NCBI GenBank assembly: GCA_015069015.1
Contig: SVJK01000018.1
Location: 1-35,129 of the forward strand
Origin: Oscillospiraceae bacterium
GTDB taxonomy: Bacteria > Bacillota > Clostridia > UMGS1810
DNA length: 35,129 nt
Direction: 5' to 3'
Part shown: piece by piece, positions 24,328-31,974 of the stretch
How the letters are laid out: every line of letters begins with the position of its first letter
How positions within the stretch are numbered: the stretch's first letter is position 1
The notes under the pieces: generated by a model
Told to the model about the DNA's origin: nothing
Databases searched by the model: none
What the model saw: only the letters and a program-made list of their open reading frames with translations
Translations under genes and position numbers: made by a program

Positions 24328-25629
24328 TCAGCTTTTGGAGAAATCCGCCCAAATGCATCTTCCGTCATAGGATTCAAGTTTTACATTTAAAATCCTATGG
24401 GAAATATCCTCGCACGACTTCATTCTGACTTTTATATAGTTTGTCATATGACCTTCATATATTCCATCACCGATATGCTGCTCAAAAAGAACACTCTGAG
24501 TTGTGTTTTCAAAGGACTTCACATATTCCCTGTGAAGTTCTTTTGCTTTTTCAATCATTATTTTTGCTCGTTTTTCCCTTGTTTTTTTCTCAACCTGTCC
24601 ATCCATCATGGCAGCCTTTGTGCCTTTTCTGGGAGAGTAGGGGAAGACGTGGACTTCAGAAAAACGAACATCTTCCATAAATTTAAGAGAAACTTCAAAA
24701 TCTTCATCTGTCTCCATGGGAAAGCCTGTTATGATATCTGTTGTGATGGCAGGGTTTTTAAATGCGTTCCTCAGCCTTTCAACGGCATCTTTGTATTCTT
24801 TTGTCGTATATTTCCTGTTCATATTCCGGAGAGTTTTGTCGCATCCCGACTGGAGAGAAATGTGAAAATGATCGCACACCTTTCCCATTTTTGAAATTTC
24901 TCTGACAAAGTTTTCATCAAGAACTCTCGGCTCAACGGAGCCAAGCCTTATTCTTTCAATTCCGTCAATGGCATTAACAGTTTTTACCGCATCAATGAGA
25001 GATGTGTTTTCAAGGTCTCTGCCGTAAGATCCGATGTGAATTCCTGTGAGGACAATTTCCCTGTATCCGTTTTTTGAAAGAGTTCTGACTTCTTTTTCAA
25101 TATCTTCCAAAGGTCTGCTTCTCACAGGACCTCTTGCATAGGGGATAATGCAATAGGAGCAAAACTCTGTGCATCCCTCTTCGATTTTTACAAATGCTCT
25201 TGTTTTATCTTCATAGGATGTGATCCACAGTCTTTCAAATTCTCTTTGTCTCAATATGTCAGAAATTTTTGCCTCTTTTTTTCCCGTCTTTAAAAATTCT
25301 TCTGCCATATCCACTATTTTTGCCCTGTCATTTGTGCCGATAACAATTCCAACACCGGGAAGTTTTTTCACATCTTCGGGTGAAACCTGGCTGTAGCATC
25401 CCGCAACACAAATGAGAGCATTGGGATTTTTCTTGTGGGCTCTTCCTATCATTTGTCTTGATTTTCGCTCGCCTGTACCTGTTACGGTGCAGGTGTTTAT
25501 AACATATATGTCGCAAAGATCCTCAAAAGATTTTATTTCATATCCTCTTTCTTTAAAAAGAGTGATCATGGCTTCTGTTTCATATTGATTGACTTTGCAC
25601 CCGAGAGTACAAAAAGACACAGATTTCAT
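24328..25629 (-). CDS. mtaB: tRNA t6A37 methylthiotransferase MtaB
   Basis: A radical SAM methylthiotransferase of 433 aa that converts t6A to ms2t6A at position 37 of ANN-decoding tRNAs. The N-terminal cysteine domain (FCTLGCKVNQYETEAM, INTCTVTG, CVAGCYSQ) would bind the auxiliary Fe-S cluster. The radical SAM motif is CTEFCSYC, followed by IIPYARGPVRSR; a TRAM-like C-terminus ends the protein. KVNQYE distinguishes the MtaB group from MiaB. The start is ATG 25629 with GAGGAG upstream and a promoter at 25662-25689. Confidence 0.95.
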   Translation of the reverse strand: MKSVSFCTLGCKVNQYETEAMITLFKERGYEIKSFEDLCDIYVINTCTVTGTGERKSRQMIGRAHKKNPNALICVAGCYSQVSPEDVKKLPGVGIVIGTNDRAKIVDMAEEFLKTGKKEAKISDILRQREFERLWITSYEDKTRAFVKIEEGCTEFCSYCIIPYARGPVRSRPLEDIEKEVRTLSKNGYREIVLTGIHIGSYGRDLENTSLIDAVKTVNAIDGIERIRLGSVEPRVLDENFVREISKMGKVCDHFHISLQSGCDKTLRNMNRKYTTKEYKDAVERLRNAFKNPAITTDIITGFPMETDEDFEVSLKFMEDVRFSEVHVFPYSPRKGTKAAMMDGQVEKKTREKRAKIMIEKAKELHREYVKSFENTTQSVLFEQHIGDGIYEGHMTNYIKVRMKSCEDISHRILNVKLESYDGRCIWADFSKS

Positions 25630-25661
25630 ATGTATAACTCCTCATTCTTATCATAGTTTAT

Positions 25662-25689
25662 ATTATACACATTTTACAAATATTTTCAA
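25662..25689 (-). promoter_or_regulatory. Promoter of mtaB
   Basis: Minus-strand TTGAAA (25689-25684) and TATAAT (25667-25662) with a 16-bp spacer, about 33 bases before the start codon. It is divergent from the promoter at 25707-25735. Confidence 0.65.
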
Positions 25690-25706
25690 GTGCCCCCTCA
25701 ACTCAC

Positions 25707-25735
25707 TTGACACAAGGGGATTTTAGTTGTATTAT
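25707..25735 (+). promoter_or_regulatory. Promoter of the HPr-like gene
   Basis: TTGACA (25707-25712) and TATTAT (25730-25735), spacer 17 bp, about 50 bases before the ATG at 25788. Confidence 0.7.
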
Positions 25736-25787
25736 AGATGTGTACTTAGCATACATATAAATAATGAAGTCACAGGAGGAAATTATT

Positions 25788-26018
25788 ATGAAAACATTTG
25801 ATGTACAGATCAGTTCCATAGGCGATGTTAAGAATTTTGTAAACATTGTGGGAAAATATGACTTTGATATTGATTTAATTTCCGACAGATATGTTGTAGA
25901 TGCAAAATCAATTATGGGTATTTTCAGCCTTGACCTTACAAAACCCATAAAAGTTCAGCTTCACTCAGAAGACACACAGTCTATCGAGGCAGAACTTGCG
26001 CCTTATATTGTTAAATAA
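25788..26018 (+). CDS. HPr/Crh-like protein lacking the phospho-histidine
   Basis: A protein of 76 aa with start ATG 25788 behind AGGAGG. It is shorter than typical HPr (about 85-88 aa). The region around residue 15, where HPr has LHARPA with the PTS-phosphorylated His, reads SSIGDVKNFVNIV without any His or HPr-type Arg. The regulatory-serine region is kept: AKSIMGIFSLDL matches KSIMGVMSL, so a Ser46-type residue is present. This is the pattern of Crh (no PTS activity, regulatory serine retained), although clostridial HPr-like proteins of this kind have no established function that I know of. It has its own terminator at 26034, so it is monocistronic. Confidence 0.85.
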   Translation: MKTFDVQISSIGDVKNFVNIVGKYDFDIDLISDRYVVDAKSIMGIFSLDLTKPIKVQLHSEDTQSIEAELAPYIVK

Positions 26019-26033
26019 ACAAATGGCTGCAAA

Positions 26034-26068
26034 GGCGTAGTGTTTATTGGAGCACTACGCCTGTTTTT
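26034..26068 (+). terminator. Terminator after the HPr-like gene
   Basis: GGCGTAGTG (26034-26042) pairs with CACTACGCC (26053-26061), followed by TGTTTTTTG. Confidence 0.9.
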
Positions 26069-26103
26069 TGCTATGCGGAAAGTACCTGAAAGGAGAAGAT
26101 GAG

Positions 26104-26664
26104 ATGTATCATTTGTACAAACTCGATGACTATGAAACAAAACTTGTCATTTTGTATTCACTTCACAATCTTAAAATGAGTCCCAACTATCCAACACTCA
26201 GTCAGGTGGTATCCTCATCTGCAGATGTACAGTATTTTGAACTTCAGGAATATCTTGAAGCACTTCTTGAAATGGGAAGTGTGAAAGAATCTGTGGTTTC
26301 GGGAGAAAATATATATTCCATAACAACCCTTGGTGAGGAAACCTGCGAATATTTTGCCAAAAGGATTCCGGCAAGTGTGAGAGAAAAGGTGGAAAATGCG
26401 GCAAAACTTGTCAACAATGACAAAAGCGATCAGAATAAAATTTATGCAGACTATATTCCCATAAACGAAAATGAATATAAGGTTGTATGCGGAATAAAAG
26501 AAGAAAATGTCAAACTTCTTGATTTTGAAATGTACGCCGGATCAAAGGAAAGAGCAAAAAAGATATGTGCATATTTCAAAGACCATACCAATGAGTTTTA
26601 TATGAATATTGTTTCTCACCTTGAAGAAAATATGAACACGCCGCCACCTGATGTGGAAGAATAA
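26104..26664 (+). CDS. DUF4364 family protein, predicted winged-helix DNA-binding
   Basis: A protein of 186 aa with start ATG 26104 after AAAGGAG; an in-frame extension to 26047 crosses the preceding terminator and is rejected. The N-terminal 80 residues (DDYETKLVILYSLHNLKMSPNYPTLSQVV... FELQEYLEALLEMGSVKES...YSITTLGEETCEYF) have the layout of a winged-helix PadR/MarR-like fold. DUF4364 proteins are common in Clostridia and commonly sit near recR. It lies 10 bases before recR and is probably co-transcribed. The regulon is unknown. Confidence 0.85.
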   Translation: MYHLYKLDDYETKLVILYSLHNLKMSPNYPTLSQVVSSSADVQYFELQEYLEALLEMGSVKESVVSGENIYSITTLGEETCEYFAKRIPASVREKVENAAKLVNNDKSDQNKIYADYIPINENEYKVVCGIKEENVKLLDFEMYAGSKERAKKICAYFKDHTNEFYMNIVSHLEENMNTPPPDVEE

Positions 26665-26674
26665 GAGGTAAAAA

Positions 26675-27271
26675 ATGCTTTATACACAAAGTTTTTCAAA
26701 ACTTATAGATGTTTTCAGAAAAATGCCCGGAGTGGGCAGTAAGAGTGCAGTCCGTATGGCATACCACATTTTGGCAATGTCAGATGAAGAAGTGGAGGAA
26801 ATGGTAAACACCATTAAAAGTGCCAAGGAAAAAATAGGGTATTGCTCAGTTTGTCAGAATACAACAGAATCAGACCCTTGCGAAATCTGTTCAAATCCAA
26901 AAAGGGATTCATCTGTAATATGCGTTGTAGAACAACCAAAAGATGTTGTCGCTTTAGAAAAAACAAGGGAGTATTATGGAACATATCACGTTTTACACGG
27001 TTGCATTTCGCCCATGGATTCTGTCGGCCCGGAAGATATAAAGATAAAAGAACTTCTTGGAAGAATTTCAGACGGAGAAGTTAAAGAGGTCATAATGGCA
27101 ATCAGCCCAAGTATTGAAGGGGAAGCAACCACAATGTATATTTCAAGGCTTTTAAAACCCTTTGACATAAAGGTCACAAGAATTGCTTACGGCATCCCTG
27201 TTGGCGGAGACCTTGAATATGCAGATCAGGTTACCCTTGCAAAAGCCATAGAGGGCAGAAGAGAAATATAA
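26675..27271 (+). CDS. recR: Recombination mediator protein RecR
   Basis: A protein of 198 aa, the standard length. The N-terminal HhH region is [21 protein letters not shown] four-cysteine zinc finger follows (CSVC...CEIC, residues ~54-72) and then a Toprim domain with [16 protein letters not shown] and [17 protein letters not shown]. With RecO/RecF it loads RecA at ssDNA gaps. The start is ATG 26675 with AGAGGT upstream. The usual upstream dnaX and YbaB genes are not present here. Confidence 0.97.
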   Translation: MLYTQSFSKLIDVFRKMPGVGSKSAVRMAYHILAMSDEEVEEMVNTIKSAKEKIGYCSVCQNTTESDPCEICSNPKRDSSVICVVEQPKDVVALEKTREYYGTYHVLHGCISPMDSVGPEDIKIKELLGRISDGEVKEVIMAISPSIEGEATTMYISRLLKPFDIKVTRIAYGIPVGGDLEYADQVTLAKAIEGRREI

Positions 27272-27290
27272 CCTTTCATAGCATAAATAA

Positions 27291-27341
27291 CCCTCACCGT
27301 TTTAATTGCAGATGTAACTAAAACGGTGAGGGGTTCTTTTT
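27291..27341 (+). terminator. Terminator of DUF4364-recR
   Basis: CCCTCACCGTTTTA (27291-27304) pairs exactly with TAAAACGGTGAGGG (27319-27332), followed by TTCTTTTT. Confidence 0.92.
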
Positions 27342-27343
27342 GG

Positions 27344-27433
27344 TGTATAGGAAATTTCGTAAAAAACGTTTGCCGGATCTGATGTTAACGAAACTATGCC
27401 CGCGACAAGGGAGAAAGTTCAGTCTGCTTTTTT
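27344..27433 (+). repeat. TGTATAGGAAA repeat, copy 3 (diverged)
   Basis: It starts TGTATAGGAAATTTCGT two bases after the recR terminator T-run and ends TCAGTCTGCTTTTTT, again about 90 bases long. It shares TGTATAGGAAATT, GCCCGCGAC-nn-GGG and TCAG-n-CTGCTTTTTT with copies 1 and 2, but the middle has diverged and the terminal hairpin stem is broken. Confidence 0.8.
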
Positions 27434-27461
27434 GCTATCATGGATGACTTTGGAATGTATA

Positions 27462-28175
27462 TTACACTCCGAGAGTTTGCGCCCTCTGTTTTATAACCTG
27501 CGCTCTTTTCTCAAGCCATGCTCCTCCCTCATAGCAATCGGTTTTGTCAAACCACATATCAAAATCTATATTGCCTGCTTCTGTTCCGATGGCACGGTCT
27601 ATCTCATTGCATACTTTTTTTGTGATTATTTGTGCTCCTGTTTTTGTATAGTAGTGGCTTGTGTCTGAATGATAGTCCTCTTTTTGACAACTCATAAGCG
27701 CGTAAAGGTCATTTATCTCATGACCGTATTTTTTTACAACAGAAATTGCAATATCATTAAATTTTTCTATGTCCGAATTGTATCTCATCATAACTTTCGG
27801 GTTGTCAAAAAGATGCTCTGCCATGGGAGTTGTTGTTGCAAAAATCTTTTTTGCACTTGGAAAAAGCAAGTCAATACGCTTACATATTCTTTCCATACAT
27901 TCCTCATATGCCGAAAGTGGCACAAGAGGACCGTCATCAAACAAAGTCAAAGTGTCCCAGGCACCAACATTCCAATGAATACACGCCAGATCCTCTGTGC
28001 ATCCGAGTCCTTGTGCCCATTCGTGAAGATTTCGAAGAACATATGTGGAAAAACGGCAGTTGTCATCAGGGAAAAGCACTTGTGCCTGATTTTTGTATGC
28101 TTCTTTCACAAGAGCATCATATCCGAGCCTTATTGAATCTCCTATCAAAAGTATCTTTGGGGTATTTGTATTCAT
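27462..28175 (-). CDS. SGNH/GDSL hydrolase
   Basis: A protein of 237 aa, cytosolic (no signal peptide). The start is ATG 28175 with GAGGAGGACAAT upstream. SGNH blocks are LLIGDSIRLGYD (Ser14), a central HWNVGAWD (about residues 67-74) and DTSHYYTKTGAQ near residue 170 with the Asp-x-x-His pair. An esterase or deacetylase role is likely; the substrate is unknown. It stands alone between the recR terminator and greA, with a promoter about 220 bases upstream. It is not closely similar to the SGNH protein at 19697. Confidence 0.85.
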   Translation of the reverse strand: MNTNTPKILLIGDSIRLGYDALVKEAYKNQAQVLFPDDNCRFSTYVLRNLHEWAQGLGCTEDLACIHWNVGAWDTLTLFDDGPLVPLSAYEECMERICKRIDLLFPSAKKIFATTTPMAEHLFDNPKVMMRYNSDIEKFNDIAISVVKKYGHEINDLYALMSCQKEDYHSDTSHYYTKTGAQIITKKVCNEIDRAIGTEAGNIDFDMWFDKTDCYEGGAWLEKRAQVIKQRAQTLGV

Positions 28176-28505
28176 ATTGTCCTCCTCAGTTTAGACCTCA
28201 ACTTTTTTATTTCATAATATTCTTTTGCTTCAGCATTGACATTTTTCATGTTTTCGTAAACGACTGCTTTTCACTCTTTTTAAAATGGTTCTGAACACTT
28301 GATTACCACAAAGTCACTCAATACTTGGGTTTGCCTGCTTGATGTCTTCCAGGTCTATTCCCGTGGTATATTCCATACACATCTTTTTGTAAATTATACT
28401 CTTTTGATGTGAATAAATCAAGTGTAATGTGAATATTTTAGGTATAGTATCACAAGTTGAAATCCAAAGATTCCAAGACTCACCTCCAAAGGTGTTTGGC
28501 AGGAC
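28176..28505. other. Intergenic region and long leader of the SGNH gene
   Basis: The stretch between the SGNH gene (-) and the greA promoter (+). It holds the minus-strand promoter at 28393-28421. Between it and the SGNH start there are about 215 untranslated bases, including a 22-codon reading frame (28314-28382, minus) without a ribosome binding site. A small hairpin CACCTCCAAAGGTG lies near 28483. Nothing else recognised. Confidence 0.5.
28393..28421 (-). promoter_or_regulatory. Promoter for the SGNH hydrolase gene (minus strand)
   Basis: TTGATT (28421-28416) and TATAAT (28398-28393) with a 17-bp spacer. It gives an unusually long leader of about 210 bases before the ATG at 28175. Confidence 0.55.
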
Positions 28506-28533
28506 TTGACAAGTTTGTTTTTTGTGATATAAT
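28506..28533 (+). promoter_or_regulatory. Promoter of greA-lysS
   Basis: TTGACA (28506-28511) and TATAAT (28528-28533) with a 16-bp spacer; both boxes are perfect. Transcription would start near 28540, giving an ~88-base leader. Confidence 0.8.
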
Positions 28534-28551
28534 ATTTAGAATGACAATATC

Positions 28552-28615
28552 TTGCCTTATCTTGCCCAATGGATAAGGACTTCATTTATTTCATAAAAAT
28601 TGGGCAGAAAGGCAA
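28552..28615 (+). promoter_or_regulatory. Structured greA leader that can cover the ribosome binding site
   Basis: TTGCC (28552-28556) pairs with GGCAA (28611-28615), and inside it TGCCCAAT (28563-28570) pairs with ATTGGGCA (28599-28606). The closing strand includes the GG of the greA ribosome binding site (AGAAAGG, 28606-28612). The structure could limit translation of greA. No known riboswitch or ribosomal-protein leader was recognised. Confidence 0.5.
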
Positions 28616-28627
28616 TGGTTATAAATT

Positions 28628-29101
28628 ATGGCAAAACAGATAGTACTCACTCCGGACGGACTCAAAAAATTAGAGGACGAACTTGAATATCTCAAGGTTA
28701 CCGGAAGAAAAGAAATCGCTGAAAAAATCAAAATTGCAAGAGGATTTGGCGACCTTTCCGAAAATGCAGAATATGATGCTGCAAAAGATGCTCAGGCAAC
28801 AATGGAGGAAAGAATTTCCAAAATTGAAGAAATGCTGAAAAATGCAGTTGTTGTAGATGTTGATGACATCGGAACTGATGTTGTGGGCATTTGCTCAAAA
28901 GTTAAGGTTTATGATGAAGACTTTGAAGAGGAAGAAATCTACACAATCGTAGGTTCCACAGAGGCAGACCCGGACTCCAACAAGATTTCCGATGAATCTC
29001 CCATAGGCAGAGCACTTATAGGCAAAAAAGTCGGCGATGTTGTGTCAATCGAAACTCCCGGAGGAGTTTTTGAACTTAAAATACTTGAAATTTCAAAATA
29101 A
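28628..29101 (+). CDS. greA: Transcription elongation factor GreA
   Basis: A protein of 157 aa, standard length. The N-terminal coiled coil ([17 protein letters not shown]...[26 protein letters not shown]) carries the conserved acidic tip residues (DLSENAEYD), and the C-terminal FKBP-like domain ends [25 protein letters not shown]. It rescues backtracked RNA polymerase by stimulating transcript cleavage. The start is ATG 28628. It is followed after 36 bases by lysS, a pairing common in Clostridia. Confidence 0.97.
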   Translation: MAKQIVLTPDGLKKLEDELEYLKVTGRKEIAEKIKIARGFGDLSENAEYDAAKDAQATMEERISKIEEMLKNAVVVDVDDIGTDVVGICSKVKVYDEDFEEEEIYTIVGSTEADPDSNKISDESPIGRALIGKKVGDVVSIETPGGVFELKILEISK

Positions 29102-29137
29102 TTTTTTACAAACATAAAGATGGGAGGAACTTCACCC

Positions 29138-30703
29138 ATGAGTGAACAGACAAATGTAAACATTGAACAAACAGATCTCAGCGAAATCCTTCAGGTACGC
29201 AGAGACAAACTTAAAGAACTTCAGGATGCAGGTAAGGATCCTTTTGAAATTACCAAATTTTCAAGAACCCACACTGCATCTCAGGTAAAAGATGACTATA
29301 CTGAAGAAGAAAGAGAAATCACAAAACGCGGAAGCGATGTGCCTGAGAAAATTATGGCAAAGGTTTCGGCATTAGACGGCAAAAATGTTGTTGTTGCAGG
29401 TCGTATCATGTCAAAACGCGGAATGGGTAAGGTAGGATTTCTGCATGTTTCTGATATGACAGGTCAGATTCAGCTTTTTGTAAAAAAAGATATCTTAGGT
29501 GAAGATGAATATAACCGTTTCAAAAAACTTGACATCGGTGACATTGTCGGTGCAGAGGGTGAAGTTTTCACAACTCAGACAGGTGAGATTTCAATCAGAG
29601 TAAATTCTGTTACTCTTCTTTCAAAATCTCTTCAGCCTCTTCCTGAAAAATTCCACGGAATGACAAACACTGATCTTCGTTATCGTCAGAGATATGTTGA
29701 CCTTATCATGAATGAAGATGTAAAAGACACATTCATCAAACGTTCAAAAATCATCTCTTCCATAAGAAGATATCTTGACGGCGAAGGATTTTTGGAAGTT
29801 GAAACTCCCATGCTTGTTGCAAATGCCGGCGGTGCTGCAGCAAGACCTTTTGAAACTCATTTCAATGCACTTGATGAAGATTTTAAACTCCGTATTTCTC
29901 TTGAACTCTATCTCAAACGTCTCATTGTCGGCGGTTTAGAGAGAGTTTATGAAATCGGACGAGTTTTCAGAAATGAAGGACTTGACACCCGTCACAACCC
30001 TGAGTTCACTCTTATGGAACTCTATCAGGCATACACAGACTATCACGGCATGATGGATCTTACGGAAAATCTCTATCGCCATGTGGCAATGGAAGTTTTA
30101 GGCACAACAAAAATTGTATATAACGGCATTGAAATGGATCTTGGAAAACCCTTTGAAAGAATCACCATGGTTGACGCTGTTAAAAAATATGCAGGTGTTG
30201 ACTTTAACGAAATCAATTCAGTTGAAGAAGCACGTGCGGCTGCAAAAGAACATCACGTTGAATTTGAAGATCACCACAAAAAAGGTGACATATTAAACCT
30301 CTTCTTTGAAGAATTTGTTGAAGAACATCTTCTCCAGCCCACATTTGTTATGGATCATCCCGTTGAGATTTCACCACTCACAAAGAAAAAACCCACAAAT
30401 CCTGACTATGTTGAACGTTTCGAGTTCTTTATGAACGGGTGGGAAATGGCAAACGCATATTCAGAACTTAATGATCCGATTGATCAGAGAGAAAGATTCA
30501 AAGCACAGGAAGAACTTCTTGCCCTCGGTGATGAAGAAGCAAACACAACCGATGAAGACTTTATGAGAGCTCTTGAAATCGGTATGCCTCCCACGGGCGG
30601 TATCGGATTTGGTATTGACAGAATGTGTATGCTCCTTACAGATTCTGCGGCAATAAGAGACGTGCTTTTGTTCCCGACAATGAAGACACTCTCCGACAAA
30701 TAA
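29138..30703 (+). CDS. lysS: Lysyl-tRNA synthetase (class II)
   Basis: A cytosolic enzyme of 521 aa that charges tRNA-Lys. The start is chosen at ATG 29138 because GGGAGG lies before it; the ATG at 29120 overlaps that site. An OB-fold anticodon-binding domain (about residues 55-170: [30 protein letters not shown]) is followed by the class II core, with motif 2 ([20 protein letters not shown]) and motif 3 ([18 protein letters not shown]). No T-box leader is seen; expression comes from the greA promoter. Confidence 0.97.
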   Translation: MSEQTNVNIEQTDLSEILQVRRDKLKELQDAGKDPFEITKFSRTHTASQVKDDYTEEEREITKRGSDVPEKIMAKVSALDGKNVVVAGRIMSKRGMGKVGFLHVSDMTGQIQLFVKKDILGEDEYNRFKKLDIGDIVGAEGEVFTTQTGEISIRVNSVTLLSKSLQPLPEKFHGMTNTDLRYRQRYVDLIMNEDVKDTFIKRSKIISSIRRYLDGEGFLEVETPMLVANAGGAAARPFETHFNALDEDFKLRISLELYLKRLIVGGLERVYEIGRVFRNEGLDTRHNPEFTLMELYQAYTDYHGMMDLTENLYRHVAMEVLGTTKIVYNGIEMDLGKPFERITMVDAVKKYAGVDFNEINSVEEARAAAKEHHVEFEDHHKKGDILNLFFEEFVEEHLLQPTFVMDHPVEISPLTKKKPTNPDYVERFEFFMNGWEMANAYSELNDPIDQRERFKAQEELLALGDEEANTTDEDFMRALEIGMPPTGGIGFGIDRMCMLLTDSAAIRDVLLFPTMKTLSDK

Positions 30704-31130
30704 GTTTGCAAAGCAAACGAAATGAGTCGTCAGCGAGCATTAAGGCACACGGGTGTGCTGCGAGCGGGAGAGGTCGAATGCATGCGAAGCGAGAAACTCA
30801 TCCTTTGTGTAAATAAAGCGTTTCGAGCGGAGTCGTAGAAGTCGATTGATAAATAAACCGCATAAAATAGGCACTTTCGGAGGTTTTGGTACTCCAAATT
30901 ACTCCTTTTGTACTCCACTTTATGCAAGATTTTGTGTTGAAAAGGCACAGTTGTTAATAGGGCAATGGAAATTTACTCCATTGCCCTTTGCTATGCCTTA
31001 AAACAGTCACAAACAAGTTTTAAGAGACATTTATATAATTTTGGTAAAACTCTGAACTGATTTTCATATGTATTTTTAAACCTGCCCAAAAATCTTTGGA
31101 AACATATCACATTTTTGTGTTGTATTTATG
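30704..31130. other. Intergenic region downstream of lysS with hairpins and TACTCC repeats
   Basis: No credible gene. Directly after the lysS stop is GTTTGC-AAA-GCAAAC (30704-30718), then GCACAC-GG-GTGTGC (30745-30758), in a GC-richer stretch (30720-30860) rich in GCGAGC-like words. TACTCC recurs at 30890, 30900 and 30911, enclosed by GCATAAA (about 30860) and TTTATGC (about 30919). A stem at 30960-30986 is a weak terminator candidate. Confidence 0.55.
30960..30990 (+). terminator. Weak terminator candidate after lysS
   Basis: GGGCAATGGA (30960-30969) pairs exactly with TCCATTGCCC (30977-30986), but only TTT follows. It lies 257 bases after lysS, so it may be a processing or attenuation structure instead. 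Confidence 0.4.
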
Positions 31131-31159
31131 TTGACGTGTGTGGATTTATGTGCTATAGT
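31131..31159 (+). promoter_or_regulatory. Promoter of the deoR-like gene
   Basis: TTGACG (31131-31136) and TATAGT (31154-31159) with a 17-bp spacer, embedded in TGTGGA direct repeats. Confidence 0.65.
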
Positions 31160-31183
31160 GTGGATATGTGTGGAAAATGTGGA
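31139..31183 (+). promoter_or_regulatory. Operator-like direct repeats TGTGGA
   Basis: TGTGGA occurs at 31139, 31159, 31169 and 31178, i.e. at steps of 20, 10 and 9 bases, all on one face of the helix. They cover the spacer, the -10 box and the transcription start. DeoR-family proteins often bind tandem direct repeats and repress their own operon, so autoregulation is likely. Confidence 0.6.
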
Positions 31184-31194
31184 GGCGATTACAA

Positions 31195-31974
31195 ATGTTT
31201 GCTGATGAAAGACAAAAAATCATATATGAATACATCAAAAAATACGGTGCGGTAACCACAACAAATCTTGTGGAAAAGTTTTGTGTTTCCGTTGAAACCA
31301 TAAGAAGAGACCTTCTTTCCATGGAAAAAGGGGGACTTCTCAGAAGAGTTCACGGAGGAGCAGTTGAAAACTCTCCAATGGCAAAAGCATTTGAACTGAA
31401 ACAACGTAACAAGGAATTTGTGGAAGAGAAAATCGAACTTTCAAAAAATGCCATTTCCTTTGTAAATGAAAATGACATAATTTTTGTTGATGCAGGAAGC
31501 ACCGCAATTCATTTTGCCCAGTGCCTAAAAGAAAATTTTTCAAATCTTACTGTGGTAACCTATTCATCTGACGTGTTCAACATTCTTTGCTATCACGAAA
31601 ACTTCAAAGTGATTTTGTGTGCAGGGCATTTCAACAAAACCGAAAATACTTTTTACGGAAGTCTTGTTATGGATGCCATAGAAAGATTGAACGTGCAAAA
31701 AGCTTTTATATTTCCGACATCACTTTCCATCGGACACGGCATCTGCGGATATCACGAAGAATTTTGTCAGGTTCAGCAAAAAGCCATAAGTTCTGCAGAT
31801 ATGGTCTATGTCCTTGCCGACAGCGGAAAATTTGAAAAAAAGGCTCTCATCAAAATTGACGATATGAAAAAGGAATATCAGTATATAACAGACGGAGAAT
31901 TGTCTTCAGAACTTGAAAAAATATATACCGAAAACGGTTTCCTGATTTATAAAGGCGGTGCAAAAGAAAAATGA
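31195..31974 (+). CDS. DeoR-family transcriptional regulator
   Basis: A protein of 259 aa with start ATG 31195 behind GGAGG; upstream in-frame codons overlap the operator region. The N-terminal helix-turn-helix is ERQKIIYEYIKKYGAVTTTNLVEKFCVSVETIRRDLLSME followed by LLRRVHGGAV, the DeoR signature. The C-terminal DeoRC sensor domain has DAGSTAIHFAQCL, the sugar-phosphate-binding motif. Its effector is probably a phosphorylated sugar or polyol. The stop overlaps the start of the next gene as ATGA, so regulator and transporter are translationally coupled. Confidence 0.93.
   Translation: MFADERQKIIYEYIKKYGAVTTTNLVEKFCVSVETIRRDLLSMEKGGLLRRVHGGAVENSPMAKAFELKQRNKEFVEEKIELSKNAISFVNENDIIFVDAGSTAIHFAQCLKENFSNLTVVTYSSDVFNILCYHENFKVILCAGHFNKTENTFYGSLVMDAIERLNVQKAFIFPTSLSIGHGICGYHEEFCQVQQKAISSADMVYVLADSGKFEKKALIKIDDMKKEYQYITDGELSSELEKIYTENGFLIYKGGAKEK

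Noticed and set aside
24276-24420. Plus-strand short ORF after AGGAGGG near 24284, antisense to the mtaB 3' end
   Set aside because: Spacing between the RBS-like word and ATG is too short, and the peptide shows no recognisable feature.
27669-28294. Plus-strand frames of 69-155 codons opposite the SGNH gene
   Set aside because: They are antisense to a gene with a clear GDS motif and a strong RBS; no independent support.
28314-28382. 22-codon frame upstream of the SGNH gene as a leader peptide
   Set aside because: No Shine-Dalgarno sequence before its ATG and no codon pattern typical of attenuation peptides.
28440-28627. T-box leader for lysS
   Set aside because: No T-box sequence or antiterminator/terminator pair; lysS is second in an operon behind greA.
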